Positions 10,492 to 17,416 are shown, counted from the stretch's first letter. The stretch is DNA of 41,685 nucleotides from an uncultured Pelagibacteraceae bacterium (GCA_902571235.1 CACGBI010000010.1:1-41685), one strand, 5' to 3'. Made by a program: numbers and translations. The notes: generated by a model from the letters alone, not told the origin.

Positions 10492-11234
10492 ATTTGATAT
10501 TATTAGCAGCAGGAAAAAGCTCACGTATTTTTAAGAAAATTAAAAAAAATAAATGTTTAATAAAAATAAATCAAATTTCATTGATTAGACATATAATAAA
10601 TAGTGCAAAATTTTATTTAATTAAAAATATTATGGTTATAACTGGTTTTAAACCTAATAATATTAAATCTGAATTAAAAGATTTAAATGAAATTAATTTT
10701 ATTAACAATAATAAATATCAGTCTACAGATATGGTATATTCTTCTATTTTAGGACTTAAAAAATCAAAATTAGATACATTAATTTCATATACCGATATAA
10801 TTTTTTCAAAAAAAATATTTAAAATTTTTTATAAAACAAAAAATAAATACATCACAATCCCTTATATAAAAAATTGGAAATATGTATGGAATAAAAGAAA
10901 TAAAGACATTTTTGATGATGCGGAAACTTTTATCGTAGACTCAAATTCAAACTTAAAAGAAATTGGAAATGTAATAGATGAAAATAATTTGAAAACAATC
11001 AATGGTCAATTTCTTGGTGTTATATTCATTCCAAAAAATTGTATAAAAATTATCATAAAAAAATATAAATCTTTTAATAATAAAAATTTACAATTCACTC
11101 AATTTATTAATAGATTAATTAAAGATAAAATTAAGATTAAATGTGTTGAATACAAAGATTTTTGGTATGAGTTTGATGATTACGAGGATTTAACTAATTT
11201 TAAAAAAATAAAGAATATTAATTTAAAAAAGTAA
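10488..11234 (+). CDS. Nucleotidyltransferase, probable CTP:phosphoglutamine cytidylyltransferase (Cj1416-like)
   Basis: The GT-A-type nucleotidyltransferase start is plain: LILLAAGKSSRI (residues 3-14) with Lys22-Cys-Leu-Ile-Lys following, then MVITGFK, the metal-binding ISYTDIIF Asp, DDAETFIVD, GQFLGVIFI and a C-terminal WYEFDDYEDL. The ending resembles small cytidylyltransferases such as LicC, which activate a phospho-compound with CTP. In Campylobacter the corresponding Cj1416 joins CTP to L-glutamine phosphate to give CDP-L-glutamine. The 248 aa length fits a single-domain enzyme. It overlaps the hydrolase gene by 4 bases (ATGA) and is followed, after 59 A/T-rich bases, by the APS-kinase-like gene. 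The choice of CTP over other nucleotides is inferred from the cluster. Confidence 0.8.
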   Translation: MNLILLAAGKSSRIFKKIKKNKCLIKINQISLIRHIINSAKFYLIKNIMVITGFKPNNIKSELKDLNEINFINNNKYQSTDMVYSSILGLKKSKLDTLISYTDIIFSKKIFKIFYKTKNKYITIPYIKNWKYVWNKRNKDIFDDAETFIVDSNSNLKEIGNVIDENNLKTINGQFLGVIFIPKNCIKIIIKKYKSFNNKNLQFTQFINRLIKDKIKIKCVEYKDFWYEFDDYEDLTNFKKIKNINLKK

Positions 11235-11293
11235 TATAAAAGAATTAATTATTAAAATTATATTGAATTAAAATTTTATATTATTGAGGTTTT

Positions 11294-11815
11294 ATGAAGA
11301 AGTTTAATAAAAAAAGTGGAATTTTTTTTTGGATCACTGGTTTACCTGGCTCTGGAAAAACAACAATAGCTAAAAATATTCATAATAAAATTACTAGATT
11401 ATATGGACCAACAATCTTACTTAGTGGTGATGATATAAGAAAATCCTTCAATCTTAAAAGTTATGATTATAAAGAAAGAATTAAATTATCCATAAGATAT
11501 AGTAAATTTGCAAAAAGAATTACAAAACAAAAAATAAATGTAATTTATGCTGTAGTTGCTTTATTTGAAAAAACAAGAAAATGGAACCGCAAAAATTTTG
11601 ATAATTATTTAGAAATTTATATTAAGTCAGATATTAAAAAAATAATTAAACAGAAAAAAAAGAAAATTTATCACAAGAAAAATATTAAGAATATTTGGGG
11701 AAAAGATTTAAAACCTGAATTTCCTAAAAACCCTAATATTATTATAAATAATAATTTTAAACTAACTACAAAACAGTTATCTAATAAATTATTTAAAAAA
11801 ATCTCTAATTATTAA
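11294..11815 (+). CDS. APS-kinase-like kinase, probable CDP-amidate 3'-kinase (Cj1415-like)
   Basis: P-loop kinase of the adenylylsulfate-kinase family: WITGLPGSGKTTIAK with the Walker A motif at residues 16-23, LLSGDDIRKSF (the DGD-like substrate segment) and YAVVALFEKTRKWNR, matching the region where APS kinases carry their lid. 173 aa is near the usual size. No sulfate-activation genes (cysN, cysD, cysH) are near, so sulfate assimilation is an unlikely role. The Campylobacter homologue Cj1415 phosphorylates the 3'-hydroxyl of cytidine diphosphoramidate, making a PAPS-like donor, and this gene has the same last place in the gene order. A GAGG ribosome site lies 4 bases before the ATG. A hairpin terminator follows within 15 bases of the stop, closing the block. 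Confidence 0.8.
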   Translation: MKKFNKKSGIFFWITGLPGSGKTTIAKNIHNKITRLYGPTILLSGDDIRKSFNLKSYDYKERIKLSIRYSKFAKRITKQKINVIYAVVALFEKTRKWNRKNFDNYLEIYIKSDIKKIIKQKKKKIYHKKNIKNIWGKDLKPEFPKNPNIIINNNFKLTTKQLSNKLFKKISNY

Positions 11816-11828
11816 AAATAATGAGATA

Positions 11829-11862
11829 AAGTAGCCGTGCTAAATTAATAACACGACTACTT
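11829..11862. terminator. Hairpin terminator shared by convergent genes
   Basis: An 11-base arm AAGTAGCCGTG (11829-11839) pairs with CACGACTACTT (11852-11862) with one C-A mismatch, around a 12-base A/T loop. It lies between the stop of the kinase gene (11815) and the stop of the minus-strand PiT-like gene (11871), and A/T-rich flanks on both sides could supply U-runs in either direction. It is by far the most GC-rich short stretch nearby, in keeping with a bidirectional terminator. Confidence 0.65.
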
Positions 11863-11870
11863 AAATAAAT

Positions 11871-12836
11871 TTAAAACCAATTATTTGGAATGATTATGTA
11901 GTGAATTGCTAAAACAATTCCAACGGATACACTTAGTCCAAAGATCATTTTAAGAAAGTCTTTACCAATTAATGGGAAGACATACTTAAACTTATAATCT
12001 TTGTTCATTGTTGAAATTGCAAGTTCTCTACCACATAATAATCCAACGAAAACCCATGTGGTTGACATAGGCAAATCATTAAGTTCTTTAAAGTAGTATA
12101 AAACACCTGCATAAATTACATTGATAATTGTAGCTGATCTTGCATATCTAGTTCCAGTTTTTTCTAAAACTACAGTTTGTATTCGTCCACCCTGAATGTA
12201 GAAGATGTAAAATAATAAAACCGTAAAATATGCCATTACAGTAAGCAGAATTGTTATATCCAGTTGTCTTGGAAGATATACAGCGATGTTTGCTACATCG
12301 TGAGATAACCAAACCCACCATAGCCAACCCGAAGTAACCCATACTGAGTTTCTCCAAAAGCCTATATATTTTTCATCAACTTCATCTAATTTTTCATTGA
12401 TAAATTTTGATACAACAATCCAAGCAATATAAGCGACCATTGCTGCTAAACCATAACCAACTACACTTTTTAACAACATTTTTTCAAGCACAACTGTTGA
12501 AGCAAATGCTGAAAGAACTAAAAAGGTTGTTGATACAGGTATTCCAATTCTTGTTAATAATAGTAATATTGCAGGCGCTACTGCATGATACCACTGAATT
12601 TCTTGATAAGGTATTCTAGTTAATCTTCCATAAGAAATATCACCATCATATGAATACCATCCCCAAGCTAACGCAAAAATCATTACAGCTGATGCAGATC
12701 CTGCAAGTGTATACCATTTAAACCACTTCTTTTTTGAAGCTATAAATGTACCAAGTGTTTGAATTGAGTCGTTAGCGATTACGCTATAACCGGCAAGGGC
12801 AAACCCTATAACCGTGTAAATTAAAGTCATTTCCAT
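11871..12836 (-). CDS. PiT-superfamily permease (divergent)
   Basis: 321 aa integral membrane protein with about eight or more hydrophobic segments. It shows the internal duplication of PiT inorganic phosphate transporters: half 1 has IANDSIQTLGTF (AND at 21-23) and PVSTT (100-104); half 2 has SHDVAN (178-183) and PMSTT (256-260). Canonical PiT proteins carry GANDxxN in both halves, so the first Asn/Asp pair is kept, the second GAND is altered to LSHD, and the loops are short. The general role is probably ion-coupled uptake of phosphate or a similar oxyanion; the substrate is uncertain. A good ribosome site (AGGAG, seven bases before the ATG) supports the start. It is convergent with the putative phosphoramidate block and has a 165-base leader with a hairpin. 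Confidence 0.65.
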   Translation of the reverse strand: MEMTLIYTVIGFALAGYSVIANDSIQTLGTFIASKKKWFKWYTLAGSASAVMIFALAWGWYSYDGDISYGRLTRIPYQEIQWYHAVAPAILLLLTRIGIPVSTTFLVLSAFASTVVLEKMLLKSVVGYGLAAMVAYIAWIVVSKFINEKLDEVDEKYIGFWRNSVWVTSGWLWWVWLSHDVANIAVYLPRQLDITILLTVMAYFTVLLFYIFYIQGGRIQTVVLEKTGTRYARSATIINVIYAGVLYYFKELNDLPMSTTWVFVGLLCGRELAISTMNKDYKFKYVFPLIGKDFLKMIFGLSVSVGIVLAIHYIIIPNNWF

Positions 12837-12942
12837 TCTTTTTCTCCTTTATATTATTGTTTTCGGTTCCTATCGATTCATGACTTAAGAAGTATGTAAT
12901 TCTAGATTGAAAAAAATTCTATAAATAAATTAATTAATATGG

Positions 12943-12960
12943 GAATCAGAAGGTTGATTC
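12943..12960 (-). other. Small hairpin in the leader of the PiT-like gene
   Basis: A perfect 6-base stem GAATCA/TGATTC around a 6-base loop lies in the 165-base gap between the small membrane protein gene (stop at 13002) and the PiT-like gene start (12836). No T-run follows on the minus strand, so it is a poor intrinsic terminator; it might be an RNA-stability or regulatory element. No known riboswitch pattern was recognised in the rest of the leader. Confidence 0.3.
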
Positions 12961-13001
12961 GTCAATATCTAAACTAATTAAAACCAAAGTCTACTTCAAA
13001 A

Positions 13002-13223
13002 TTAAAATACAACCTTATAAATACCAACGATAAATAATGGTATCTGTAATCCAAAATTAGTTAGTATCGCTTTATCTTTGCTAATAAATCCAGCGATAGT
13101 CCAACCAACAACTCCTAATCCATGAAAGTATATATTTAAAGGATATATATTTAGGTTTGTTAATAGAATACCAACTAAAACTAGAAATGTGCTTATCCAT
13201 TTAAGATACTTCTTAATAAACAT
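13002..13223 (-). CDS. Small membrane protein (unknown function)
   Basis: 73 aa with two or three hydrophobic segments (about residues 8-24, 33-46 and 55-72), a Lys-rich N-terminus and almost no charged residues inside. It resembles the short bacterial membrane proteins grouped as DUF6552, but this is recalled by pattern only. A clear ribosome site GAAAGGAAAA precedes the ATG and codon use matches neighbours, so it is likely a real gene. It lies between zur and the PiT-like gene on the same strand, 44 bases downstream of zur, and might be cotranscribed with the zinc operon; no function follows from that. Confidence 0.6.
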   Translation of the reverse strand: MFIKKYLKWISTFLVLVGILLTNLNIYPLNIYFHGLGVVGWTIAGFISKDKAILTNFGLQIPLFIVGIYKVVF

Positions 13224-13267
13224 ACGTTTTCCTTTCAGCTTGTTTTATTTTGATTTTAGATAATAAC

Positions 13268-13675
13268 TTATCTACATTTTTTGCATAATCCAAAAAACTC
13301 AAGATTGTATTTACTATATTTCATACCATCTTTGTCTTTGAAATTAGCTAAGTATTTAGAAAGACCTGCGCTACTTATTTCTGTTACTTTTTCACAAATC
13401 TCACAGATTGAAAATGCAGTAGCTTTAGCTACCTGACAACTTGAATTATGACAGGCAATAAAGGCATTTCGACTTTCAATTTTGTGAATTTTTCCTATTT
13501 CAACTAATTTATCTAATGCTCGATAAACTTGCAAGGGAGCTTTAATGCCTTTTTTTTGAACATTAAAAAGTATTGTGTATGCTTTTAATGGTTCAGGTGA
13601 TTTATCAATTAAGTCAAATATAATTTGCTGATTTTTAGAAAGGCTGTGCATTTTATCTATTTTACTGATTCCCAT
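13268..13675 (-). CDS. zur: Fur-family zinc uptake regulator
   Basis: 135 aa Fur-superfamily repressor: N-terminal winged helix (ILFNVQKKGIKAPLQVYRALDKLVEIGKIHKIES, a long landmark at residues 35-68 that includes the recognition helix) and a C-terminal metal/dimerisation domain. Two CxxC pairs, Cys91/Cys94 and Cys131/Cys134, form the structural zinc site; His76 and Cys80 are near the regulatory site. It is the last gene of znuC-znuB-zur, with its ATG directly after the znuB TAA, so Zur is probably autoregulated through the operators in the znuC-znuA gap. The neighbourhood makes zinc the likely metal rather than iron. Confidence 0.9.
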   Translation of the reverse strand: MGISKIDKMHSLSKNQQIIFDLIDKSPEPLKAYTILFNVQKKGIKAPLQVYRALDKLVEIGKIHKIESRNAFIACHNSSCQVAKATAFSICEICEKVTEISSAGLSKYLANFKDKDGMKYSKYNLEFFGLCKKCR

Positions 13676-14479
13676 TTAATTTTTCAATTTAATTGATTGT
13701 TTTATATTTAATAAAGAAAGTATGAATAAGAATAAAGCAGCTGCTATAATTGAAGGTCCAGATGATGTATTAAATTCTAAAGAAGAGAACAATCCTAATA
13801 TTACTGACAACACACCTCCAATAATTGAGTAGACAACCATTTTCTGTGGACTATCAGAAATGTTTCGAGCCATCGCTGCTGGTATAATTAACATTCCTGT
13901 AATTAATAGTAAGCCAACCATTTTAATTGATATTGCAATAATCCCAGCCATTAAGATTGTAAAAATTGCTTTAGCTCTATCAGGGTTTAAACCCTCTGCT
14001 TCTGCTAACTCATAATTTACAGTTGATGCAAATAAAGGTTTCCAAATTAATTTTAAAACTAAAAGTATTAATGGTCCACCTATCCATATGATTAATAAAT
14101 CATCTACTGTAACAGCTAATATATCACCAAATAATAATCCCATGATATCGAACCTGATGAATGTTAAAAAGCCTATTACAACAAGTCCAACCGCTAAAGA
14201 AGAGTGTGCTAAAAGACCTAGCAAAGCATCTCCTGGAAGATTAGTTCTTTTTTGAAGTTGTATTAGAATTAATGCGATTAAGGATGAAATTATGAATACT
14301 GAAAAAGCAATATTAAATTCCATAGTATAAGCTAAAGTAACTCCAAGTAATGCAGAGTGGGCAAGCGTATCACCAAAATATGATAATCTTCTCCATATTA
14401 CAAAACATCCAAGAGGTCCTGTTACAATTGCAACACCAAGTCCAGCTAACAAAGCCCTTATAAAAAAGTCATCTAACAT
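13676..14479 (-). CDS. znuB: Zinc ABC transporter permease
   Basis: 267 aa ABC-3-family permease with about eight membrane segments; it carries zinc across the inner membrane with ZnuC and ZnuA. Family landmarks include ALLAGLGVAIVTGPLGCFVIW near the N-terminus (residues 9-29), FGDTLAHSALLGV, and the DALLGLLAHSSLAVG loop that contacts the ATPase. Its ATG abuts the znuC TAG and its TAA abuts the zur ATG, without a gap. Length and topology are ordinary for the family, and the Zn assignment (versus Mn) rests on the Zur, the operator sites and the His-rich ZnuA. Confidence 0.92.
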   Translation of the reverse strand: MLDDFFIRALLAGLGVAIVTGPLGCFVIWRRLSYFGDTLAHSALLGVTLAYTMEFNIAFSVFIISSLIALILIQLQKRTNLPGDALLGLLAHSSLAVGLVVIGFLTFIRFDIMGLLFGDILAVTVDDLLIIWIGGPLILLVLKLIWKPLFASTVNYELAEAEGLNPDRAKAIFTILMAGIIAISIKMVGLLLITGMLIIPAAMARNISDSPQKMVVYSIIGGVLSVILGLFSSLEFNTSSGPSIIAAALFLFILSLLNIKQSIKLKN

Positions 14480-15226
14480 CTAATTTTTTTTTATTTCACC
14501 TTCACTTGTATGAATATGATCATGTCTATGCTCATATCTTGTCAATATTTGAGAAGCTTGTTCACCAAATAAAGCTTTATATTCATTATTTTTAGCAACA
14601 TCTATTGGAGTTCCTGAACAACAAACATGACCATTCAAACAAACAACATGGTCAGTTGCGCTCATAACCGTGTGTAAGTCATGAGAAATTAATAAAATTC
14701 CACAATTCAATTCATCAGAAATCTTTTTTATAAGTTCGTATAAAGCAATCTCCCCTGTAAAATCTACACCTTGTACCGGCTCATCAAGTACTAATAATTC
14801 TGGTTTTTTTGAAATAGCTCTTGCAAGCAATACTCTTTGGAATTCTCCACCTGAAAGATCACCTAAATTTTTATCTTTAAGATGAATTACACCTGTTAAT
14901 GATAAAGCTTCATTAATAGCTTCTGCTTTAAGATTTTCAGTTAGCGTCATGAAATCATTAACTCTAAGAGGCAATGTCCAATCAATTGAAATTTTTTGAG
15001 GAACGTATCCAACTTTATTTGTATATTTTTCAACTTCTCCGTCTATTTTTTTATAAATACCTAATGCAATTTTAGCAGTGGTGCTTTTTCCAGAACCATT
15101 TGGGCCAATTAGAGTAACTATTTTGCCTTTTTCAATTTGTAAAGTTACACCTTTAACTAGCCATTTGTCGTTTATACGAAAACCAGCTTCTTTTAATTTA
15201 ACTAGTATATTTTGATTTGTGCTCAT
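14480..15226 (-). CDS. znuC: Zinc ABC transporter ATP-binding protein
   Basis: 248 aa ABC ATPase. Walker A GPNGSGKST (residues 41-49), Q-loop YVPQKISID, signature LSGGEFQRVLLARA, Walker B LLVLDEPVQGVD and switch HDLHTV are all present. The C-terminus is His-rich (RYEHRHDHIHTSEGE), as is common in ZnuC. It is the first gene of znuC-znuB-zur and diverges from znuA over a 72-base gap that holds two Zur-type palindromes. A stretch of weak ribosome-site sequence precedes the ATG, which is the only plausible start. Confidence 0.93.
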   Translation of the reverse strand: MSTNQNILVKLKEAGFRINDKWLVKGVTLQIEKGKIVTLIGPNGSGKSTTAKIALGIYKKIDGEVEKYTNKVGYVPQKISIDWTLPLRVNDFMTLTENLKAEAINEALSLTGVIHLKDKNLGDLSGGEFQRVLLARAISKKPELLVLDEPVQGVDFTGEIALYELIKKISDELNCGILLISHDLHTVMSATDHVVCLNGHVCCSGTPIDVAKNNEYKALFGEQASQILTRYEHRHDHIHTSEGEIKKN

Positions 15227-15246
15227 TTAATTGCTTGACTTATAAA

Positions 15247-15261
15247 TGTTATATTATTACA
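15247..15261. promoter_or_regulatory. Zur operator, imperfect copy
   Basis: TGTTATA-T-TATTACA is a 7-1-7 inverted repeat with one mismatch from perfect symmetry. It is 20 bases upstream of the znuC ATG and is centred 18 bases from a second, perfect copy. The core agrees with the well-known proteobacterial Zur box (TGTTATANTATAACA). Zinc-loaded Zur bound here would block the znuC-znuB-zur promoter. Confidence 0.75.
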
Positions 15262-15264
15262 TAG

Positions 15265-15279
15265 TGTTATATTATAACA
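15265..15279. promoter_or_regulatory. Zur operator, perfect palindrome
   Basis: TGTTATA-T-TATAACA is a perfect 7-1-7 palindrome and matches the proteobacterial Zur box. It ends 19 bases before the znuA ATG. Together with the imperfect copy at 15247-15261 it covers most of the short divergent promoter region, so one protein can silence both znuA and znuC-znuB-zur when zinc is plentiful. Confidence 0.85.
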
Positions 15280-15298
15280 ACCTTTAAATATTACTATT

Positions 15299-16375
15299 AT
15301 GAAAAACATTAAAAAGTTACCATTTATACTATCAATATTATCTTTATTAACTATTTTTGCACCAGCAAATGCTGATGTAAAAGTTGTTACATCAATAAAA
15401 CCTATACATTCATTAGCAAGTTATTTGATGGATGGGGTAGGTAAACCAGATTTAATAGTAGATGGTTATGCTTCACCGCATGGATTTGCATTGAAGCCAT
15501 CGCATGCAAAGATGCTACAAAATGCTGACTTAATTTTTTGGGTTGGAGAAGACTTAGAAAGCTTTTTAGAAAAACCATTAAAATCTATAGCCAAAAAAGC
15601 TGAAAAAATAGAATTAATGGAAATTAAAGGATTAAATAAATTAAAATTTAGAGAAAGAAACATATTTGATGAACATGATGATCATGGACACGACGATCAT
15701 GCTAAAAAAGAAGATGATCACGATGACCATGGACATGATGAAGATGGCCACAAAGAAGATGATCACGATAAAGAAGGTCATAAAGAAGATGATCACGATG
15801 ACCACGGGCATGATGAAGATGGTCACAAAGAGGATGATCACGACGACCACGGTCATGAAGGTCACGCTCACGGAGAACATGATCCACACATTTGGTTAGA
15901 TCCAATGAATGCTAAAGTAATATTAGAAGAAATGACTGAACATTTAATCGAAAATGATCAAGCAAATGCTTCTAAATATAAAGCTAATTTAAAGAAAGCA
16001 CACAAAGATTTAGATAAACTTACTAAAAAAGTAAAATCTGAATTAAATAAAGATTTTAAATCGATCGTTTTTCATGATGCATATCAATATTTTGAAAAGA
16101 GATTTGATGTAAATGTATTAGGTGCCTTCACTGTAAATACAGATGTAATGCCTGGAGCAGAACAATTAGCAGAAATTAGAGAAATAATTGAACATGACAA
16201 AGTAAGTTGTGTGTTTTCTGAACCTCAATTTAATCCTGATATAATCAATGCAGTTGCAAAAGATATGAATATTAGCACAGGTGTTTTAGATCCTTTGGGA
16301 GCAACTCTTAACCCAGGTAAAGATTTATATTTTGATTTAATCAGCAACATGTCAAAATCTTTCAAAGGCTGTTAA
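15299..16375 (+). CDS. znuA: Zinc ABC transporter substrate-binding protein
   Basis: 358 aa periplasmic zinc-binding protein. Residues 1-25 are a Sec signal peptide (Lys-rich start, hydrophobic core, ANA cleavage site). The mature part begins VKVVTSIKPIHSLASYLM; conserved His61 (ASPHGFAL), the HDPHIWLDP block (194-202) and a FHDAYQYF His are the metal ligands expected for cluster A-I binding proteins. Between residues 126 and 197 there are 21 histidines in an acidic, repetitive loop that is the ZnuA zinc-sensing or chaperone loop. Two cysteines, one in VSCVFSEPQF and one at the very C-terminus (FKGC), could form the disulfide known in E. coli ZnuA. It diverges from znuC and is controlled by the shared Zur sites. 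Confidence 0.95.
   Translation: MKNIKKLPFILSILSLLTIFAPANADVKVVTSIKPIHSLASYLMDGVGKPDLIVDGYASPHGFALKPSHAKMLQNADLIFWVGEDLESFLEKPLKSIAKKAEKIELMEIKGLNKLKFRERNIFDEHDDHGHDDHAKKEDDHDDHGHDEDGHKEDDHDKEGHKEDDHDDHGHDEDGHKEDDHDDHGHEGHAHGEHDPHIWLDPMNAKVILEEMTEHLIENDQANASKYKANLKKAHKDLDKLTKKVKSELNKDFKSIVFHDAYQYFEKRFDVNVLGAFTVNTDVMPGAEQLAEIREIIEHDKVSCVFSEPQFNPDIINAVAKDMNISTGVLDPLGATLNPGKDLYFDLISNMSKSFKGC
15707..15856 (+). repeat. In-frame repeats coding the ZnuA His/Asp loop
   Basis: Four units beginning KEDDHD start at ZnuA residues 137, 152, 162 and 177 (steps of 15, 10 and 15 residues). The units at 137 and 162 share a 16-residue block KEDDHDDHGHDEDGHK exactly in protein, with some third-position differences in DNA; the one at 177 matches for ten residues. 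This points to expansion by in-frame duplication with later drift. Confidence 0.85.
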
Positions 16376-16417
16376 TTTAAAATTGATCTTTGATCATAAA
16401 TAATATCTAATAAAGGG

Positions 16418-17416
16418 ATGAGTACAGTATCCCTTTCATTAGATGAAATTTTTGACTTAGCTAAAAAAACATTATTAGCTAATGGCTGTGATGATGAAAC
16501 AGCTTCTATATTATCCAATTTAATTAAAAATGCTGAACGTGATGGTTCATTATCTCATGGTTTATTTAGATTACCAGCTTATATAAGTGGTTTAAAAAGT
16601 GGAAAAATTAATGGTAAAGGAAAACCAGAAGTAAAAAAGATTTCAGCATCAGTAATTAAAGTTCAAGGGAATAATTGTTTGGCACCTGTTGTTTTAAATA
16701 AAGGGTTGCCTGAATTAGCAAAAGCAGCAAAAGAAAATGGAGTTGCAGTACTTGCTATAAATAATTCTCATCATATGGCTGCGATGTGGCCTGAGACAGA
16801 AAAATTAGCAGAAGAAGGTTTAGTTGCTTTTGCCTGCACATCATACAAGCCAGCAGTAGCACCTGCTGGAGCAATTAAGCCATTATTTGGAACAAATCCA
16901 ATTTCATTTGCTTGGCCAAGACCTGGAAAAACTCCAGTGGTTTATGATATGGCAACGGCATCAATGGCAATGGGTGAGGTTCAAGTTGCTAAAAGAGAAG
17001 GGCATAAAGTTCCATTAGGAACTGGTTTAACTAAAGAGGGTAAAGATACTACTGATCCAGGTGCAATTGCAGACGGAGGTGTATTACTTCCTTTTGGTGG
17101 TTATAAAGGTTCTGCAATAGCAATGATGGTTGAATTAATGGCTGGTGCTTTAGTTGGTGATAATTTTAGTTATGAAACTGCTGCTAAAGATAATAATGAT
17201 GGTGGTCCACCTAGTGGAGGTGAATTTATTCTTGCCATCTCTCCTGACAAAACTGCAGGAGCTAATTGGCAAAAACATGCAGATGAATTTTTTGATAAAA
17301 TGAAATCAATGGGGGAAGTAAGATTACCTGGTGAAAGAAGACATAAGAACAGACAAGACAAAGGTCCTCGTAATATAAACGAAGAATTAGTTAATAAAAT
17401 AAAATCGTTAAGCTAA
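16418..17416 (+). CDS. Ldh-family NAD(P)H-dependent reductase (DpkA-like)
   Basis: 332 aa member of the malate/L-lactate/ureidoglycolate dehydrogenase (Ldh_2) family, a fold distinct from Rossmann dehydrogenases. Landmarks: RDGSLSHGLFRLPAY (residues 45-59), NNSHHMAAMWP with the conserved His pair, FGTNPISFAWPR, VYDMATASMAMGEVQ, and LPFGGYKGSAIAMMVE. The SHGLFRLP block is characteristic of the branch with delta1-piperideine-2-carboxylate/pyrroline-2-carboxylate reductase (DpkA), which acts in D-lysine, D-proline or hydroxyproline catabolism. Exact substrate is not certain. The gene stands alone between znuA and a convergent xthA, whose coding region it overlaps by nine bases at the stop codons. 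Confidence 0.82.
   Translation: MSTVSLSLDEIFDLAKKTLLANGCDDETASILSNLIKNAERDGSLSHGLFRLPAYISGLKSGKINGKGKPEVKKISASVIKVQGNNCLAPVVLNKGLPELAKAAKENGVAVLAINNSHHMAAMWPETEKLAEEGLVAFACTSYKPAVAPAGAIKPLFGTNPISFAWPRPGKTPVVYDMATASMAMGEVQVAKREGHKVPLGTGLTKEGKDTTDPGAIADGGVLLPFGGYKGSAIAMMVELMAGALVGDNFSYETAAKDNNDGGPPSGGEFILAISPDKTAGANWQKHADEFFDKMKSMGEVRLPGERRHKNRQDKGPRNINEELVNKIKSLS

Noticed and set aside
15641-15905. Open frames in other frames and on the opposite strand across the ZnuA His-rich loop
   Set aside because: They arise from the repetitive GAT/CAC-type codons of the loop; znuA itself is fully supported by its signal peptide and family motifs.
16384-16396. TGATC-TTT-GATCA inverted repeat after znuA
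   Set aside because: The stem is only five bases with a three-base loop and no T-run, so it is too weak to call a terminator, and such repeats are common by chance.
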